The notes below the pieces were generated by a model, which saw only the letters and a program-made list of their open reading frames with translations, was not told the origin of the DNA and ran no database searches. Both the position numbers and the translations under genes were made by a program. 64,000 bases of DNA, from contig WRPI01000001.1 of the NCBI GenBank assembly GCA_009773395.1, forward strand, positions 372,001-436,000, read 5' to 3'. The stretch's first letter is position 1. Each line of letters starts with the position of its first letter. Origin of the DNA: Hyphomonadaceae bacterium (GTDB lineage: Bacteria; Pseudomonadota; Alphaproteobacteria; Caulobacterales; Aquidulcibacteraceae). Positions 39,668 to 48,849 of the stretch are shown piece after piece.

Positions 39668-40708
39668 TTAAGGACAAGGATTTGGGCAGGATTTATGAAT
39701 GGAATTAACTTTATGTTCGATTTCCTTGTTCCATTCGACATCAAACGCGCCAATATCTTCACGCAATTGCTCCATTTTGGTGGCACCAATAATGACTGAT
39801 GTCATGAATGGTCGCGTCGCACAAAACTGTAGTGCCAATTGTGATGGCGTTAAATCAATTTCTTTCGCCAATTCTAAATATTTGTCGATTGTTGCTTCGG
39901 CGCTTGGGGTTTCATAGCGTTGTCCGCGATTAAACAAAGTTGTGCGCGCGCCTTCAGGTCTTGCGCCATTTTGGTATTTCCCGGTTAAATATCCTTGCGC
40001 AAGTGGGGAATACGCCAACAGCCCCACATCTTCCCTTTGCGCAATTTCAGACAATCCAGTTTCAAAATTGCGGTTCAGCAGATGATACGCATTTTGGATT
40101 GAAGCAATTCGTGGCAGACCATTTTTTTCGGCTTCAATTAGGAATTGCATAGTGCCCCATGAAGTTTCATTGGAAACACCAATATGGCAAATATTGCCTT
40201 TTTTAACGTGCTTATCAAGGGCTGCCAATGTGACTTCAAACGCGATATAATCATTGTCAAACGTCGCATTGCCGCTACTTCCAAACATATCAACTCGCCT
40301 ATCTGGCCAATGAATTTGATAAAGATCTATGTAATTTGTTTGCAAGCGGCGCAGGGATTTTTCAATGGCTTCATCAATTTGCGCCTCATTTACCCGAGTT
40401 TCACCACCTGCTTCGCGGCACCATGACATTGGTGAACGGCCAGCAATTTTAGTGGCAAGAACAATTTTGTCTCGGTTTTGCCGCGCCTTAAACCAATTGC
40501 CGATTATGGTTTCGGTTTGGCCATAGGTTTCTGGGGTTGGCGGAATCGCATACATTTCGGCGGTGTCGAAGAAATTGACGCCTGCAGCAATTGCATAGTC
40601 CATTTGTTCAAAACCCTCATCTTGAGTGTTTTGTTTGCCGAAAGTCATTGTTCCGAGGCAACAAAGCGAAACTTCTAGCCCGGTGCGCCCAAGTTGTTTT
40701 TTAAGCAT
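39668..40708 (-). CDS. Aldo/keto reductase (Tas-like)
   Basis: LGRTGLEVSLCCLGTMTFG, NFFDTAEMYAIPPTPETYGQTE, YSPLAQGYLTGKY. Confidence 0.93.
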   Translation of the reverse strand: MLKKQLGRTGLEVSLCCLGTMTFGKQNTQDEGFEQMDYAIAAGVNFFDTAEMYAIPPTPETYGQTETIIGNWFKARQNRDKIVLATKIAGRSPMSWCREAGGETRVNEAQIDEAIEKSLRRLQTNYIDLYQIHWPDRRVDMFGSSGNATFDNDYIAFEVTLAALDKHVKKGNICHIGVSNETSWGTMQFLIEAEKNGLPRIASIQNAYHLLNRNFETGLSEIAQREDVGLLAYSPLAQGYLTGKYQNGARPEGARTTLFNRGQRYETPSAEATIDKYLELAKEIDLTPSQLALQFCATRPFMTSVIIGATKMEQLREDIGAFDVEWNKEIEHKVNSIHKSCPNPCP

Positions 40709-40718
40709 TTATTTTGTC

Positions 40719-40831
40719 CTACAACGGCAAACCCGTCAGCTTCATCGCATCTTGCAAATCATTTGCATTTTTGAACAAATGGGTGACAAAGCCAAGCCCT
40801 TTCGCTGCATCTATATTTGCTGAAATAAAAA
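40719..40831 (-). pseudogene. Remnant of the C-terminus of a HAD-family hydrolase
   Basis: In-frame tail ISANIDAAKGLGFVTHLFKNANDLQDAMKLTGLPL* resembles the HAD C-terminal pattern (VEAARALGM-HxF-xxxxxLrxxLxxLG); no upstream HAD core. Confidence 0.45.
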
Positions 40832-40853
40832 ACCCGCCAAAATCTTGGCGGGT
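40831..40853 (-). terminator. Rho-independent terminator of rpmJ
   Basis: AACCCGCCAA-AATC-TTGGCGGGTT with T-run on the minus strand. Confidence 0.88.
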
Positions 40854-40881
40854 TTGTTTAATACGAATTTTTGTATCAAAA

Positions 40882-41016
40882 TTAGTGGCAAGCGCCTTGC
40901 TTAGCTTTGAAGCGAGGATCCACTTTATTGATGACATAAACAACACCTTTGCGGCGCACAACTTGGCATGCGGCATGGCGATTTTTCAATGATTTAAGCG
41001 AAGATTTGACTTTCAT
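40882..41016 (-). CDS. rpmJ: 50S ribosomal protein L36
   Basis: [47 protein letters not shown] at 41016. Confidence 0.93.
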   Translation of the reverse strand: MKVKSSLKSLKNRHAACQVVRRKGVVYVINKVDPRFKAKQGACH

Positions 41017-41116
41017 AACATATTTCCTGATCTGGCGGCCAAATATTGGCGAAACTGATGGGCGCGAATAGCCTTTGCGCAGCAATGAGTCAATTACTTC
41101 ATCTGTGATTGGCCCA

Positions 41117-41425
41117 TTATTCGTTGCCTGTTGCGGCGGCTTCGGTGCTTGGTTCATTTTTGGCGCGCTTTGGGCAGAAAAACACAAAGGCCGCAGCGCC
41201 ATAACAAGTGGTTTTGCCGATGCCATATTTTATGTCAAATTTGGAAAATAATACATAATTGGTGCGGTGCATTGGCAAACGCGAGGCAAGTTCCAATTTC
41301 AAGCTTTTTTGATCCCGCATAACTGATTTGAAATGATCTCGGCTGGGGTTGGTTGCTGCAAGCCCAATGCCCAATAGAATAATAATTAAAATTGGGCCAA
41401 TGCCAGATTTTGTTTTCTTTTTCAT
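41117..41425 (-). CDS. Hypothetical small membrane-anchored protein (DUF4359-like)
   Basis: N-term TM then ATNPSRDHF; other features not recognised. Confidence 0.5.
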   Translation of the reverse strand: MKKKTKSGIGPILIIILLGIGLAATNPSRDHFKSVMRDQKSLKLELASRLPMHRTNYVLFSKFDIKYGIGKTTCYGAAAFVFFCPKRAKNEPSTEAAATGNE

Positions 41426-41574
41426 GCAACACCTTTAATTTAAGACTTGATATAGGGCAATGATGGCAAGTTCATGGCAACCCAAATGGCTCATAGCAAA
41501 ACTTCAGTGCTGTGACGATATGCCAAATGGCTTTTCAATAATCGAGCGCATATTTTGAATCGTTGGAGGCCAAA

Positions 41575-42030
41575 ATGAAAAAGCTGAAGAAAAATTGTCG
41601 AGTTCTGATTGCCGATGGCGCGAAAGCCTTGATTTTTGAAAATACAGGCGATGCGAGCCAGCCGCATTTGGAGCTATTGCAGTCTTTTGATTCTCCAAAT
41701 CCACCAAGTCGAGAATTAGGGGAAGCGCGTGGCGGGCGGGTTTACTCCTCGGCTGGCACCAACAGGTCCGCGATGGAAGTTACCGATTTTCACGAAATGG
41801 CCGAGGAAGCATTTATCCGCGAATTGGCGCAAATGCTTGAAGCCGAACGCGCAAAAGGTGCATTTACGTCACTGATTATTGCAGCACCGCCCAAGGCGCT
41901 TTCACATTGGCGCGCGCATCAAACCGATAAACTCGAAGCAATAACGATTGCCCAAATCGCCAAAGATTATACGAAAAATCCCAGCAGTGAATTGGTAGCC
42001 CTGCTTGTAAAAGAGCTGGAGCGCGAATAG
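41575..42030 (+). CDS. Host attachment family protein (Host_attach, PF10116-like)
   Basis: CRVLIADGAKALIFEN...FIRELAQMLEAERAKGAFTSLIIAAPPKALSHWR. Confidence 0.8.
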   Translation: MKKLKKNCRVLIADGAKALIFENTGDASQPHLELLQSFDSPNPPSRELGEARGGRVYSSAGTNRSAMEVTDFHEMAEEAFIRELAQMLEAERAKGAFTSLIIAAPPKALSHWRAHQTDKLEAITIAQIAKDYTKNPSSELVALLVKELERE

Positions 42031-42060
42031 AAAGCCATATTTGACAAATATGGGAAGAAC

Positions 42061-42837
42061 ATGAGCGCAACAATTTTAATAACTGGTTCTACATCGGGCA
42101 TAGGCTTGGGGATAGCAAAAGCATTTGCCGCTAAAAACTATAATTTAGTCATAAATGGACTTGGTAGCGATGAGCAAATTTCAAATGTCTTGAAAGAACT
42201 AAGCAGCCTAACTTCCGCTCAAGTGGTTTATGAAGCCGCCGATATGCTTAAACCCCAACAAATTCGTGAAATGATTGCACGGGTGGAGGCACGCTTTGGC
42301 AAAATTGACGTCTTGGTCAATAATGCGGGCATACAATATGTGGCAAAAATAGAAGAATTTCCTATCGAAAAATGGGATGCTATTATAGCTATAAATCTAT
42401 CCAGCGCGTTTCACACAATAGCCGCAGCAATTGGGAAAATGGCTGAAAATAAATTTGGGCGTATTATCAATATTGCCTCGGCGCATGGTTTGGTAGCGTC
42501 GCCTTTCAAAAGCGCCTATGTTGCGGCAAAACATGGGGTTGTGGGTTTAACCAAAACCGTGGCATTGGAACATGCAAGAGACGGCGTAACTTGCAACGCC
42601 ATATGCCCCGGCTATGTGTTAACGGGCTTGGTGCAAGCGCAAATTCCTGACCAAGCCAAATCACGCGGCATAAGCGAAGAAGAAGTAATTAATGATGTTT
42701 TGCTTGCAGCACAACCGACCAAGCAATTTGTAACCGTCGAACAATTGGGCGCATTTGCGGTGTTTTTGGCGTCAGGTGATGCAGCCCAGATTAATGGTGC
42801 CATACTTTCGATGGACGGCGGATGGACGGCGCAATAA
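42061..42837 (+). CDS. bdhA: 3-hydroxybutyrate dehydrogenase
   Basis: TGSTSGIGLGIAKAFA, NNAGIQYVAKIEEFP, YVAAKHGVVGLTKTVALE, CPGYVLTGLVQAQIPDQAK. Confidence 0.93.
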   Translation: MSATILITGSTSGIGLGIAKAFAAKNYNLVINGLGSDEQISNVLKELSSLTSAQVVYEAADMLKPQQIREMIARVEARFGKIDVLVNNAGIQYVAKIEEFPIEKWDAIIAINLSSAFHTIAAAIGKMAENKFGRIINIASAHGLVASPFKSAYVAAKHGVVGLTKTVALEHARDGVTCNAICPGYVLTGLVQAQIPDQAKSRGISEEEVINDVLLAAQPTKQFVTVEQLGAFAVFLASGDAAQINGAILSMDGGWTAQ

Positions 42838-42917
42838 GTTTTCGCCATGGAATCAACACAAATTAATTCTTAAGATTAAGGTTGGACTATGGCGCTTTAG
42901 TGATTCGGAGACTCGCC

Positions 42918-45146
42918 ATGAAATTTCGCATAATATTTTTGGTCATTGCGGCGAGCTTGGCAATTGTTTCCTGCGGTGGCGGCGGCGGTGGCAGCACAAT
43001 CGTTAGCCCGCCACCACCGCCACCACCACCACCACCTCCCCCGCCACCGCCGCCACCGCCACCGCCAATTCCAGGCGCAACTTCATCGGAATATTTGCGC
43101 TCGTGGGGGCTTGGGGCGATAAATGTGCAATCTGCGTGGACGCGCGGCGCCACTGGTGACGGCATAAAAATTGGTGTCGTTGATACCGGCGTTGACACCA
43201 CACTCACCGATTTGGCAGCAAATATTTTCATTTCACGCGATATGGCTAGCGGGCGGGCCTCCCAAAACATTAGTGCAACCGAGCGCCATGGCACCCGCGT
43301 TGCTGGGGTTATTGCCCATGTTTTCAATGGCACAGGCACAGTTGGCGTTGCCTATAATTCCGACATTTTATCCTATCGAGTGGATACTCCGGGCTCGTGT
43401 GATTCAACCGACGGCTGCTCTCTCCCAGAAGTATTGATAGCCAACGGCATTGATCGTGCTGTTGCGGATGGGGCGAGAATCATTAATCTTTCCCTTGGTT
43501 CGGGCACCGATCCAGCAGGAAGTTTCCTGCGCGCAGCAATGGCAAGAGCGACCCAAGCTGGGGTTGCTTTGGTGTTTTCAGCAGGAAATGAATCGCTAGA
43601 CCGGCCTGGGTATCCAGGGTTTTTGGCTGATGGAGCGCAATTTGGCGGGCGAATTATCATTGCCGGCTCAATTGATAATACCAGCACGCTGGCGGCATCT
43701 TCCAATCGCGCGGGGGCATTAGCGCAGTTTTATTTAGCTGCACCTGGTGTTGCGATAATCGCTGATTGCAATGGCACGAGTTGTTGGAGCGTTTCTGGCA
43801 CTTCGGTAGCAGCACCTCACGTAACGGGGGCAATGGCGCTGTTGTTGCAGGCGTTTCCAAGCCTTACAATAGACCAGATTATTGCCATTTTATATCAATC
43901 AGCGACCGATTTGGGCGCTGTTGGAGTTGATGATGTTTATGGCCGTGGCAAATTGAATCTGGCCACGGCTTTCAGCGCATTGGGCACTTCAACCACTACA
44001 AATGCGGTGGGTGAAGCGGTTCGTGTTGATAATTTTGGTGCCCAAATCGGCGGCGCTTATGGTGATGCGTTTTCGCGTGCCAATTTGAATACTGGCATTA
44101 TTGATAGCTATGGCCGCAGTTTTAATGTTGATCTGTCACGCCAATTTCGCGCAATACCATCGACAACAATACCCAATGCGCCGATGAATGATTTAATGCA
44201 GCAAAGCTATTTTGGCGCAAAAACCACTTTCAACTTCACCCCAAATATTGCCCCTTCTTCGGCTTGGGGCGCAGAGCAGCTTAATATTATGCCGCAAGCG
44301 AAATTTTCTGGGCAGGCAGAAATTAGCGGCGCAGACTCACCGACCAAGGTCAAAATTTCTTTTGCTCATGGTGGCAATTTGCTTCAAGGGCACGCTTTTG
44401 CGGCTCCAGCCACCAATGGCAATGCTTTTGGCATTTATGGTCTGGGCGTGAGTGACAATAGTGCGGGCATTAGTTTGTCACGCGGAAATGTCCAAATCGG
44501 GTTTTTATCGGAACAAGGCGAAGACGAAGCGCTTGCCAATATTGGTGTTGCAAAACGCAACATCAGTGTGCTGAACCTTAATTTGCAACATAATATTTTT
44601 GATATTGGCTTTGAACTTGGTTCAATTAAAGAGCGCGGATCCATTTGGGGGTTGAAATGGTCGGCGCAGCCGCAAGTGGAAACCAGCTCTGAATTTGTTG
44701 GTATTTCATTTGGAGTGCAGGCAACCAAGAATATCGGCATAATATTCAAAGGCCAATTGGCGCGAATCGGGGATTTAGCCGCAAGTAATTTGTTCAGCCA
44801 AAATGGCGCAGCTGCCGCCAATAGTTTTGCGATTACGCTTGCAAACCAATTTGACGATGGGGTTTTGCGTTTGGGCCTGGAGCAACCTTTGCGAATTTAT
44901 GACGGCGTTTTCAATTATCAGCTTGCCGATGCCTATAGAGATTGGGAAGCGCCACAAACCCATTCAAACCGACAAATAAACCTTGAACCGTCTGGGCGAG
45001 AAATTAGATTTAGCGCAGAACGTGATTGGTATTTGCAACAAGGTGGCTATTTCGGGATTGGCGCAGGGCAAATTGTTGAAAGTGGACATAATAAAGACGC
45101 AAAGCCCGAAGCGCATATTTATTTGCGCGGCGCATTTAGGTTCTAA
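42918..45146 (+). CDS. Surface lipoprotein subtilisin-like (S8) autotransporter protease, NalP/SphB1-like
   Basis: Lipobox AIVSC followed by Gly6 and Pro20; triad VVDTGVD / RHGTRVAGVIA / GTSVAAPHVTGAMA; C-term beta-barrel-like ending in GAFRF. Confidence 0.85.
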   Translation: MKFRIIFLVIAASLAIVSCGGGGGGSTIVSPPPPPPPPPPPPPPPPPPPPIPGATSSEYLRSWGLGAINVQSAWTRGATGDGIKIGVVDTGVDTTLTDLAANIFISRDMASGRASQNISATERHGTRVAGVIAHVFNGTGTVGVAYNSDILSYRVDTPGSCDSTDGCSLPEVLIANGIDRAVADGARIINLSLGSGTDPAGSFLRAAMARATQAGVALVFSAGNESLDRPGYPGFLADGAQFGGRIIIAGSIDNTSTLAASSNRAGALAQFYLAAPGVAIIADCNGTSCWSVSGTSVAAPHVTGAMALLLQAFPSLTIDQIIAILYQSATDLGAVGVDDVYGRGKLNLATAFSALGTSTTTNAVGEAVRVDNFGAQIGGAYGDAFSRANLNTGIIDSYGRSFNVDLSRQFRAIPSTTIPNAPMNDLMQQSYFGAKTTFNFTPNIAPSSAWGAEQLNIMPQAKFSGQAEISGADSPTKVKISFAHGGNLLQGHAFAAPATNGNAFGIYGLGVSDNSAGISLSRGNVQIGFLSEQGEDEALANIGVAKRNISVLNLNLQHNIFDIGFELGSIKERGSIWGLKWSAQPQVETSSEFVGISFGVQATKNIGIIFKGQLARIGDLAASNLFSQNGAAAANSFAITLANQFDDGVLRLGLEQPLRIYDGVFNYQLADAYRDWEAPQTHSNRQINLEPSGREIRFSAERDWYLQQGGYFGIGAGQIVESGHNKDAKPEAHIYLRGAFRF

Positions 45147-45147
45147 A

Positions 45148-45681
45148 ATGCTAAAACTAAGCACCCATTTGCAATTGATGGCGCAATATAATCAATGGAT
45201 GAATGATAAATTCATCGCAGCGCTTGAAGGGCAAAGTGATGAAATTTTGTCAAAGGATAGCGGCGCATTTTTCGGTTCTATTCTTGGCACATTGAACCAC
45301 ATAATTACCGCCGACCTCGCATGGCTTTGGCGTATGAAAACTGCGCTCGAGCCCGTGGAACTTGCGAGCCTAGGAGAATTTCCAATCCCAAGTTTAAACG
45401 AACCGAATATGTTCGCCAATTTCGCGAATTACACCTTGGCGCGGCAAAAACTTGACCGAATAATCATCAGCTTTATCGGCAATTTAGACGAGGAGATTTT
45501 GGCCGCGCCGTTTAATTATGCGCGAGCAAATGGTGAAAAATATCGCAAAATATTGGGCTTGGTGTTGTGTCATTTTTTTAACCATCAAACCCATCATCGC
45601 GGCCAAGCCACAACTTTACTAAGCCAAATTAGCATCGATATTGGGCCGACGGATTTGAATATTTTAGTGCCTGAGGCATAA
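45148..45681 (+). CDS. DinB family protein
   Basis: QYNQWMNDKFIAAL, SILGTLNHIITADLAWLWRM, HFFNHQTHHRGQATTLL. Confidence 0.9.
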   Translation: MLKLSTHLQLMAQYNQWMNDKFIAALEGQSDEILSKDSGAFFGSILGTLNHIITADLAWLWRMKTALEPVELASLGEFPIPSLNEPNMFANFANYTLARQKLDRIIISFIGNLDEEILAAPFNYARANGEKYRKILGLVLCHFFNHQTHHRGQATTLLSQISIDIGPTDLNILVPEA

Positions 45682-45768
45682 GGCCGCAAACAGCGAATCT
45701 TTGGAATTTTCGATTGCAATATTTGAAATGCCGATTAGATTACAACCACCATTTTACTGGAGGCGATA

Positions 45769-46350
45769 ATGACAATTTCACCACGACTAAAGAATATTGG
45801 TATAATTATATCAATTGCGGCAATGGGAATGGCATCACTGGCGGCGTGCAACCGCAAAGCCGAACATAATGTTTCGGTAACTGACCCTGAAACTGGCGAA
45901 AAAACAAATATTAGCGTTTCCAAAGACATGTTTTCAAAAGACGGCGAAATCAACATCAAAAGTGATAAAGATGGCGCAAGCTTAACTATAAACAAGGGCA
46001 CAATTGCGGGTGCGCTGCCCAATTTTATTACGCCCTATCCCGGTGCAACCGAAATAAGCACGTTACAGGCGAGTGAAAATAAAGGCGCAAGCAAATATGG
46101 TGAGTCAGCGGACAAAATGACCATGTTGAACTTCAAATCAACTGAAAATGCGCAGAAAATAATCGATTTTTATACAGGAAAACTGACACCGCATGGTTTT
46201 ACCCAAGAAGCTAGCATGAATATGGGCAATATGCACATGGCAACTTTGGTTAATAAAAGTAATAAACAGGCATTGCAGATTATGGTTTCAAAAGAAGGCG
46301 CAAGCAATTCTTCGGTTGTGCAATTGATTTATGGTTCCGAGGACGAGTAG
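45769..46350 (+). CDS. Hypothetical lipoprotein
   Basis: Lipobox MASLAAC; repeated NIxxSKD segments; no clear family. Confidence 0.7.
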   Translation: MTISPRLKNIGIIISIAAMGMASLAACNRKAEHNVSVTDPETGEKTNISVSKDMFSKDGEINIKSDKDGASLTINKGTIAGALPNFITPYPGATEISTLQASENKGASKYGESADKMTMLNFKSTENAQKIIDFYTGKLTPHGFTQEASMNMGNMHMATLVNKSNKQALQIMVSKEGASNSSVVQLIYGSEDE

Positions 46351-46592
46351 AACGCTTTGCGCAAAAATGAGTGCTGTTTTGCGTGCCAAAAGCGAGACCA
46401 ACAAAGCAACCTTGGGCGATGGTAGTTAAAGGTAAAGCGATTTTGGAAAATTACATTTTGACCCGTGCTCTGGTTTTAGGTGAAATTGGATTTTTCGCTA
46501 TTGCGTCTTAATGGCACTAGAGCGCCGGATGTCCAGGATGAATTGATTTTGTCATCATGGAATCAATCTTTCAGGGTTGTTGGAAAGATATG

Positions 46593-46803
46593 TAAGTGGC
46601 TTAGGAATGGTTTATGGCGGACCTTGTTCCCCAAAACCATTCATCAAGTTTGTTATGCGCCCTAGGTTTTAGTCAAGTCCTCGCGCTAAAGCGCGACCGC
46701 GAAGCGGCTTCGGGACTTGACAAAAACCTAGGGCGCGAAGTTATAATAACCGAATGGGCTTAGGGCAGACCTGCCCCTAAGACCATTCCTAAGCAATTTC
46801 TTC
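46593..46803. repeat. Three-hairpin intergenic element, copy E (inverted orientation relative to B and D)
   Basis: Central stem GCGCCCTAGGTTTTaGTCAAGTCC...GGACTTGACAAAAACCTAGGGCGC (46657-46736), flanked by GAATGG/CCATTC hairpins. Confidence 0.88.
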
Positions 46804-46823
46804 AAAGCAATACTGAAACAACA

Positions 46824-46842
46824 GCTAATACGTCGTATTAGC
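46824..46842. promoter_or_regulatory. 19-bp perfect inverted repeat, possible operator
   Basis: GCTAATACG-T-CGTATTAGC. Confidence 0.45.
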
Positions 46843-47063
46843 ATAATAGTTTTTCCATGCATAAAAATCAAACCCTCAAAACCAAACACAATCCGCTTAA
46901 AGCGATTCTACTTGGGCATCCTTTGCGTTAGCCGTGACAACTGCGCTTAGTCACTTCTATAATTGTGGCCATTGGGTTAAAGAAAGCCACATCCCGATAA
47001 TCTTATAGATTTTTCGCCGATTGGGGCGCGAACCCATTATATTGCGAAAAAATGGAGAATGAC

Positions 47064-47639
47064 ATGTCCGAAGTATTGATGCCAAAAGCCACTGCCGTTT
47101 GGTTGATTGACAATACCGCTTTAACTTTTGTGCAAATTGCTGAATTTTGTGGCCTGCACCACCTCGAGGTTAAAGGCATTGCGGATGGCGATGTCGCGGG
47201 TGGCGTGCGCGGCCAAGACCCAATCGGTTCCGGCCAATTATCGCGTGATGAAATCGCGAAAGCCGAAAAAGACCCCGATTATCGTTTGAAAAAACTTGAA
47301 GGTCGCACGCTTGATTTGCCAGTTTCAAAACGCCGCACCAGCCGATATACTCCGCTTTCAAGACGGCAAGATCGTCCGAATGCAATTGCATGGTTTTTGC
47401 GCTATCACCCTGAAATCACGCTTAGCCAAATTTCCAAACTTATTGGCACAACAAAAAGCACAATTGAAAGCGTTCGCGATCGCACCCATTGGGATAGCAA
47501 TAATATCAAACCAGTGGATCCCGTCGCTGTCGGCCTTTGCGGGCAAATTGAACTCGACCGTATTGTGAGTGTTGCCGCTGCCAAAAAAGCAAAAGAAGCT
47601 GCGAAATCAGAGGCTGCAACTGCTGTTGTAGAGGAATAA
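47064..47639 (+). CDS. trcR: DUF1013 / TrcR-like cell cycle transcriptional regulator
   Basis: MPKATAVWLIDNTALTFVQIAEFCGLHHLEVKGIADGDVAGGVRGQDPI...RPNAIAWFLRYHPEITLSQISKLIGTTKSTIE. Confidence 0.9.
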   Translation: MSEVLMPKATAVWLIDNTALTFVQIAEFCGLHHLEVKGIADGDVAGGVRGQDPIGSGQLSRDEIAKAEKDPDYRLKKLEGRTLDLPVSKRRTSRYTPLSRRQDRPNAIAWFLRYHPEITLSQISKLIGTTKSTIESVRDRTHWDSNNIKPVDPVAVGLCGQIELDRIVSVAAAKKAKEAAKSEAATAVVEE

Positions 47640-47645
47640 AGCGAT

Positions 47646-48773
47646 TTATAAATTGCGCGAAATAACCATTTTTTGAATGTCAGACGTGCCTTCATAAATT
47701 TGGCAAACCCGCGAGTCGCGATAGATTTTGGCAATGCCAAATTCTTCAAGATAACCATATCCGCCCAAAGTTTGAATCGAGCCGGTGATTACTTCTTCGG
47801 CAGTTTCAGATGCTACCAATTTCGCCATAGAGGCTTGAATAAGGCTCGGAAGGCCCGCGTCCTTCATTACGGCGGCAGACAATACCAATTGCTTTGCGGC
47901 CTCCAACTTTGCTTTCAGGCCCGCAAGGCGAAAACCAACCGCTTGATGTTCAATAATTGGTTTGCCAAATGTCGTGCGATCTTTGGCATATTGAATTGCA
48001 ATTTCGAGCGCCGCCTGCGCCATTCCAATCGCTTGTGCCGCAATGCCAATGCGCCCGCCTTCAAGGTTAGACAATGCGATTTTGTAACCTTCGCCAACTT
48101 CACCCAAAACCAATTCATCTTCAATAAATAAATTATCGAACCTTAGGGCAGCAGTATCCGAAGCGTGCTGGCCGAGTTTATGTTCGATTTTGTCAATTAT
48201 AAAACCCTCCTTGTCGGTCGGCACCAAAAACGCGGTTAGTCCGCGTTTGCCAGCTTCAGGATCCGTGGCGGCAAATACAATGGCAAGGCCCGCAATTTTG
48301 CCCGATGTGATAAATTGTTTCGCGCCATTTAATATCCAGCCACCTTTAGTTTGGCTGGCGCGAGTGCGTAGGGACGATGCATCAGAACCTGCATCGGGTT
48401 CAGTTAAGCAAAAACAACCGATTGTTTCACCGCCGATAAGTTTGGGGAGGAATCTGGCTTTTTGTTCGGCATTGCCTTTAGCGAGGAGAATAGAAACAAC
48501 AAGGCTGTTTTGCACCGAAATAATTGTCGATAATGCGCCATCGGCGCGGGCAATTTCCATTATCGCCAAAACCAAAGAAACATAATCGGCTTCAGTGCCG
48601 CCAAATTCTTCGGGCGCAAGCATACCCCAAAGCCCCATATCGGCGATTTCTTTGAACAGCCCATCGGGATAGCCGCCGGCTTTTTCATAATCAAAACTAT
48701 TGGGCTTGATCCGTGATTGCGCGAAATCATGCACTGATTCTTGGATTGCGCTTTGAATTTCAGTTAATTGCAT
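47646..48773 (-). CDS. Acyl-CoA dehydrogenase
   Basis: FCLTEPDAGSDASSLRTRA, GGYGYLEEFGIAKIYRDSRVCQIYEGTSDIQKMVISR. Confidence 0.94.
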   Translation of the reverse strand: MQLTEIQSAIQESVHDFAQSRIKPNSFDYEKAGGYPDGLFKEIADMGLWGMLAPEEFGGTEADYVSLVLAIMEIARADGALSTIISVQNSLVVSILLAKGNAEQKARFLPKLIGGETIGCFCLTEPDAGSDASSLRTRASQTKGGWILNGAKQFITSGKIAGLAIVFAATDPEAGKRGLTAFLVPTDKEGFIIDKIEHKLGQHASDTAALRFDNLFIEDELVLGEVGEGYKIALSNLEGGRIGIAAQAIGMAQAALEIAIQYAKDRTTFGKPIIEHQAVGFRLAGLKAKLEAAKQLVLSAAVMKDAGLPSLIQASMAKLVASETAEEVITGSIQTLGGYGYLEEFGIAKIYRDSRVCQIYEGTSDIQKMVISRNL

Positions 48774-48849
48774 TATTTTCTCCCGCCAACTTACAAGATT
48801 GACCTGTGGCGAATTTTAGTAAAAAATCATTTATCAAAGGAATAGTTTT

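Noticed and set aside
41575-42030. Host attachment protein as a hint of prophage or symbiosis island
   Set aside because: Family is common on alphaproteobacterial chromosomes; no phage or conjugation genes nearby.
42887-43339. Minus-strand ORF with a poly-Gly run
   Set aside because: It is the antisense of the poly-Pro tract in the subtilase gene.
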